Assembly (NCBI GenBank): GCA_958402495.1
Contig: CATXTS010000016.1
Location: 1 to 24,738, forward strand
DNA length: 24,738 nucleotides
Source of the DNA: an uncultured Clostridiaceae bacterium
GTDB lineage: Bacteria; Bacillota; Clostridia; TANB77; CAG-508
Direction: 5' to 3'
Positions 23,506 through 24,738 of the stretch are shown here, piece after piece; the first letter of the stretch is position 1, and each line of letters opens with the position of its first letter. Under the pieces are notes generated by a model that did no database searches, was not told where the DNA came from, and saw only the letters and a program-made list of their open reading frames with translations. Made by a program: the position numbers and the translations under genes.

Positions 23506-24390
23506 ATGTTAAAAGTTCTAGAGGCATGTGAAGTATGTCCTCATGCATGTAAAATAAATAGAAATCGTGGGCAGAAAGGAAGATGCCATTGTGATGATAC
23601 CGTATTGGTTGCGTTAGCTTCTATCCATCATTTTGAAGAACCATGTATTAGTGGAGAGAACGGTTCTGGAACAGTCTTTTTTTCGAATTGTAATTTAAAT
23701 TGTAAATTTTGTCAGAATTATCAAATTAGTCAATTGGGAAAAGGAAATCCTGTTACAATTGAGCAATTAGCAGACATTTTTATTAAGCAACAGGAAGATA
23801 AAGCAGAAAATATTAATCTAGTAACACCGACGATGTACGCATTTCAGATTATAGAAGCTATTAAAATAGCTAGGAGAAATGGATTACATATACCCATTAT
23901 TTATAATTCCAATGGATATGAGTCCATAGAAACATTAAAAGCATTGGAGGGGTATATAGATGTTTATTTGCCAGATTTTAAATATTATAGAAATGATATA
24001 GCTAAAAAGTATTCTGGCATTGACCATTATTTTGAAATTACAACTTCTGCTATTTGTGAAATGCAAAGACAAGTAGGAAAGCCTGTTTTTGATGAAAAAG
24101 GGATAGTTCAGAAAGGATTGATTATTAGACATTTAGTACTTCCAAATCACATACAAAATAGTAAACTTGTTTTAAAGTGGATTAAAGAAAATATGGAGGA
24201 GGGTACTTATGTTAGTGTTATGGCACAATATTTTCCAACTTATCATGCAAAAGAAGACCCTTTGTTAAATAGAAAGTTGACCAAAAAAGAATATGCACAA
24301 ATAGAACAATATTTATATCTATTGGACTTGGAAAATGGGTATATACAAGAATTGGGAGAACATGAAGAAGAGTATGTACCTGACTTCTAA
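23506..24390 (+). CDS. PflX-like radical SAM protein (COG1313 type)
   Basis: Radical SAM enzyme related to pyruvate formate-lyase activating proteins. The CxxxCxxC motif that binds the [4Fe-4S] cluster is C62-N-L-N-C66-K-F-C69. An N-terminal cysteine set (C8, C11, C15, C27, C29) precedes it, typical of the PflX/COG1313 group and suggesting a further metal site. The rest forms the TIM-barrel part, with VTPTMYAFQIIEAI and YLPDFKYY. The substrate protein is unknown and no glycyl-radical enzyme gene is nearby. AAAGGAG lies about 9 bases before the ATG. The 294-residue length is normal. Confidence 0.88.
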   Translation: MLKVLEACEVCPHACKINRNRGQKGRCHCDDTVLVALASIHHFEEPCISGENGSGTVFFSNCNLNCKFCQNYQISQLGKGNPVTIEQLADIFIKQQEDKAENINLVTPTMYAFQIIEAIKIARRNGLHIPIIYNSNGYESIETLKALEGYIDVYLPDFKYYRNDIAKKYSGIDHYFEITTSAICEMQRQVGKPVFDEKGIVQKGLIIRHLVLPNHIQNSKLVLKWIKENMEEGTYVSVMAQYFPTYHAKEDPLLNRKLTKKEYAQIEQYLYLLDLENGYIQELGEHEEEYVPDF

Positions 24391-24420
24391 AGGGAGGATA
24401 AAAAGTTTTATGTAATATTC

Positions 24421-24449
24421 TTTACAAGGATTTTAGCTTGTGATATGAT
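24421..24449 (+). promoter_or_regulatory. Promoter of thyA
   Basis: TTTACA at 24421-24426 and TATGAT at 24444-24449 are separated by 17 bases. The thyA start codon lies about 30 bases after the likely transcript start. Confidence 0.7.
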
Positions 24450-24484
24450 GCCTTTATAAATCAAAAAAATAAGGGGGCTAAGAT

Positions 24485-24738
24485 ATGACACAAGCAGATA
24501 AATGTTTTATTGAAACATGCAAAGAAATTATAGAAAAAGGTTATTCTTCAGAAGGTACAGGGGTTCGAACTAGATGGGAAGATGGACAAGAAGCAAATTA
24601 CATTTCCTTAGTAGGTGTTACCAATCATTATGATGTCGAAAAAGAATTTCCCATGATTACCTTACGTAATAATACAGCAACTGTAAAAAGAGCGATTGAT
24701 GAGATTTTATGGATATGGCAAAAGAAATCTAATAATGT
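24485..24738 (+). CDS. thyA: Thymidylate synthase, N-terminal part (cut by the window end)
   Basis: ThyA methylates dUMP to dTMP using methylene-tetrahydrofolate. The 84 visible residues start MTQADKCFIETCKEIIEKGY and contain RTRWEDGQEA, EFPMITLRNN and AIDEILWIWQKKSNN, all typical of the ThyA N-terminal region. The catalytic cysteine lies beyond the window. AGGGGG lies about 8 bases before the ATG and a good promoter precedes it. Confidence 0.92.
   Translation, partial: MTQADKCFIETCKEIIEKGYSSEGTGVRTRWEDGQEANYISLVGVTNHYDVEKEFPMITLRNNTATVKRAIDEILWIWQKKSNN

Noticed and set aside
24391..24420. Terminator after the radical SAM gene
   Set aside because: No stem with a T-run is visible before the thyA promoter.
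1..24738. CRISPR array, tRNA or rRNA genes
   Set aside because: I saw no regularly spaced direct repeats and no cloverleaf or rRNA-like sequence.

Overview
The window is AT-rich with strong AGGAGG-type ribosome binding sites. It carries a GerA/GerB/GerC-type spore germination receptor operon, RNase Y, a PASTA-tailed class A penicillin-binding protein and a TGS-kinase fusion. These point to an endospore-forming Clostridia-type Firmicute, plausibly an uncultured gut lineage. I cannot place it to genus.

Layout. 1-72 is the tail of an upstream gene. 497-9454 is a plus-strand housekeeping block: rny, class A PBP, cysS, a DUF1189-type membrane protein and ftsH. 9454-9831 is a convergent gap holding two inverted copies of a palindromic repeat around a long nested hairpin; the right-hand copy supplies the stop codon and last residues of a minus-strand RluA-type pseudouridine synthase. 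10837-13185 looks accessory: an unknown membrane-anchored protein, a SAM methyltransferase and a type IV pilin-like protein. secG and rnr follow. 15930-20160 on the minus strand is the germinant receptor operon, ordered gerA, gerB, gerC and a small two-helix protein that I found by reading the strand. Then come a plus-strand TGS/SAD/uridine-kinase fusion, a 45-bp perfect palindrome, a minus-strand pair of thioesterases, a PflX-like radical SAM gene and the start of thyA, cut by the window end.

The main observation is that three genes (gerB, gerC and the YbgC-like thioesterase) each need a single +1 shift to give a normal family product. In all three, the zero-frame codon at the break is CGG; skipping its C gives a Gly codon (GGT, GGT, GGA) and restores conserved sequence up to a stop placed just before the next gene. 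Scanning roughly 7,300 codons by eye, I found no other in-frame CGG. The other CGN codons are used, and they can be read by the usual tRNA-Arg(ICG), which cannot read CGG. My inference is that CGG is unassigned or extremely hungry in this organism and acts as a +1 frameshift signal. Random pseudogenisation or sequencing error would not be expected to choose CGG three times out of three.

The organisation is otherwise conventional: sigma-A type promoters with 16-18 bp spacers (often TAAAAT at -10), hairpin terminators after rny, secG and rnr, and tight operons. Of 20 inferred stop codons, 15 are TAA, 5 are TAG and none is TGA.
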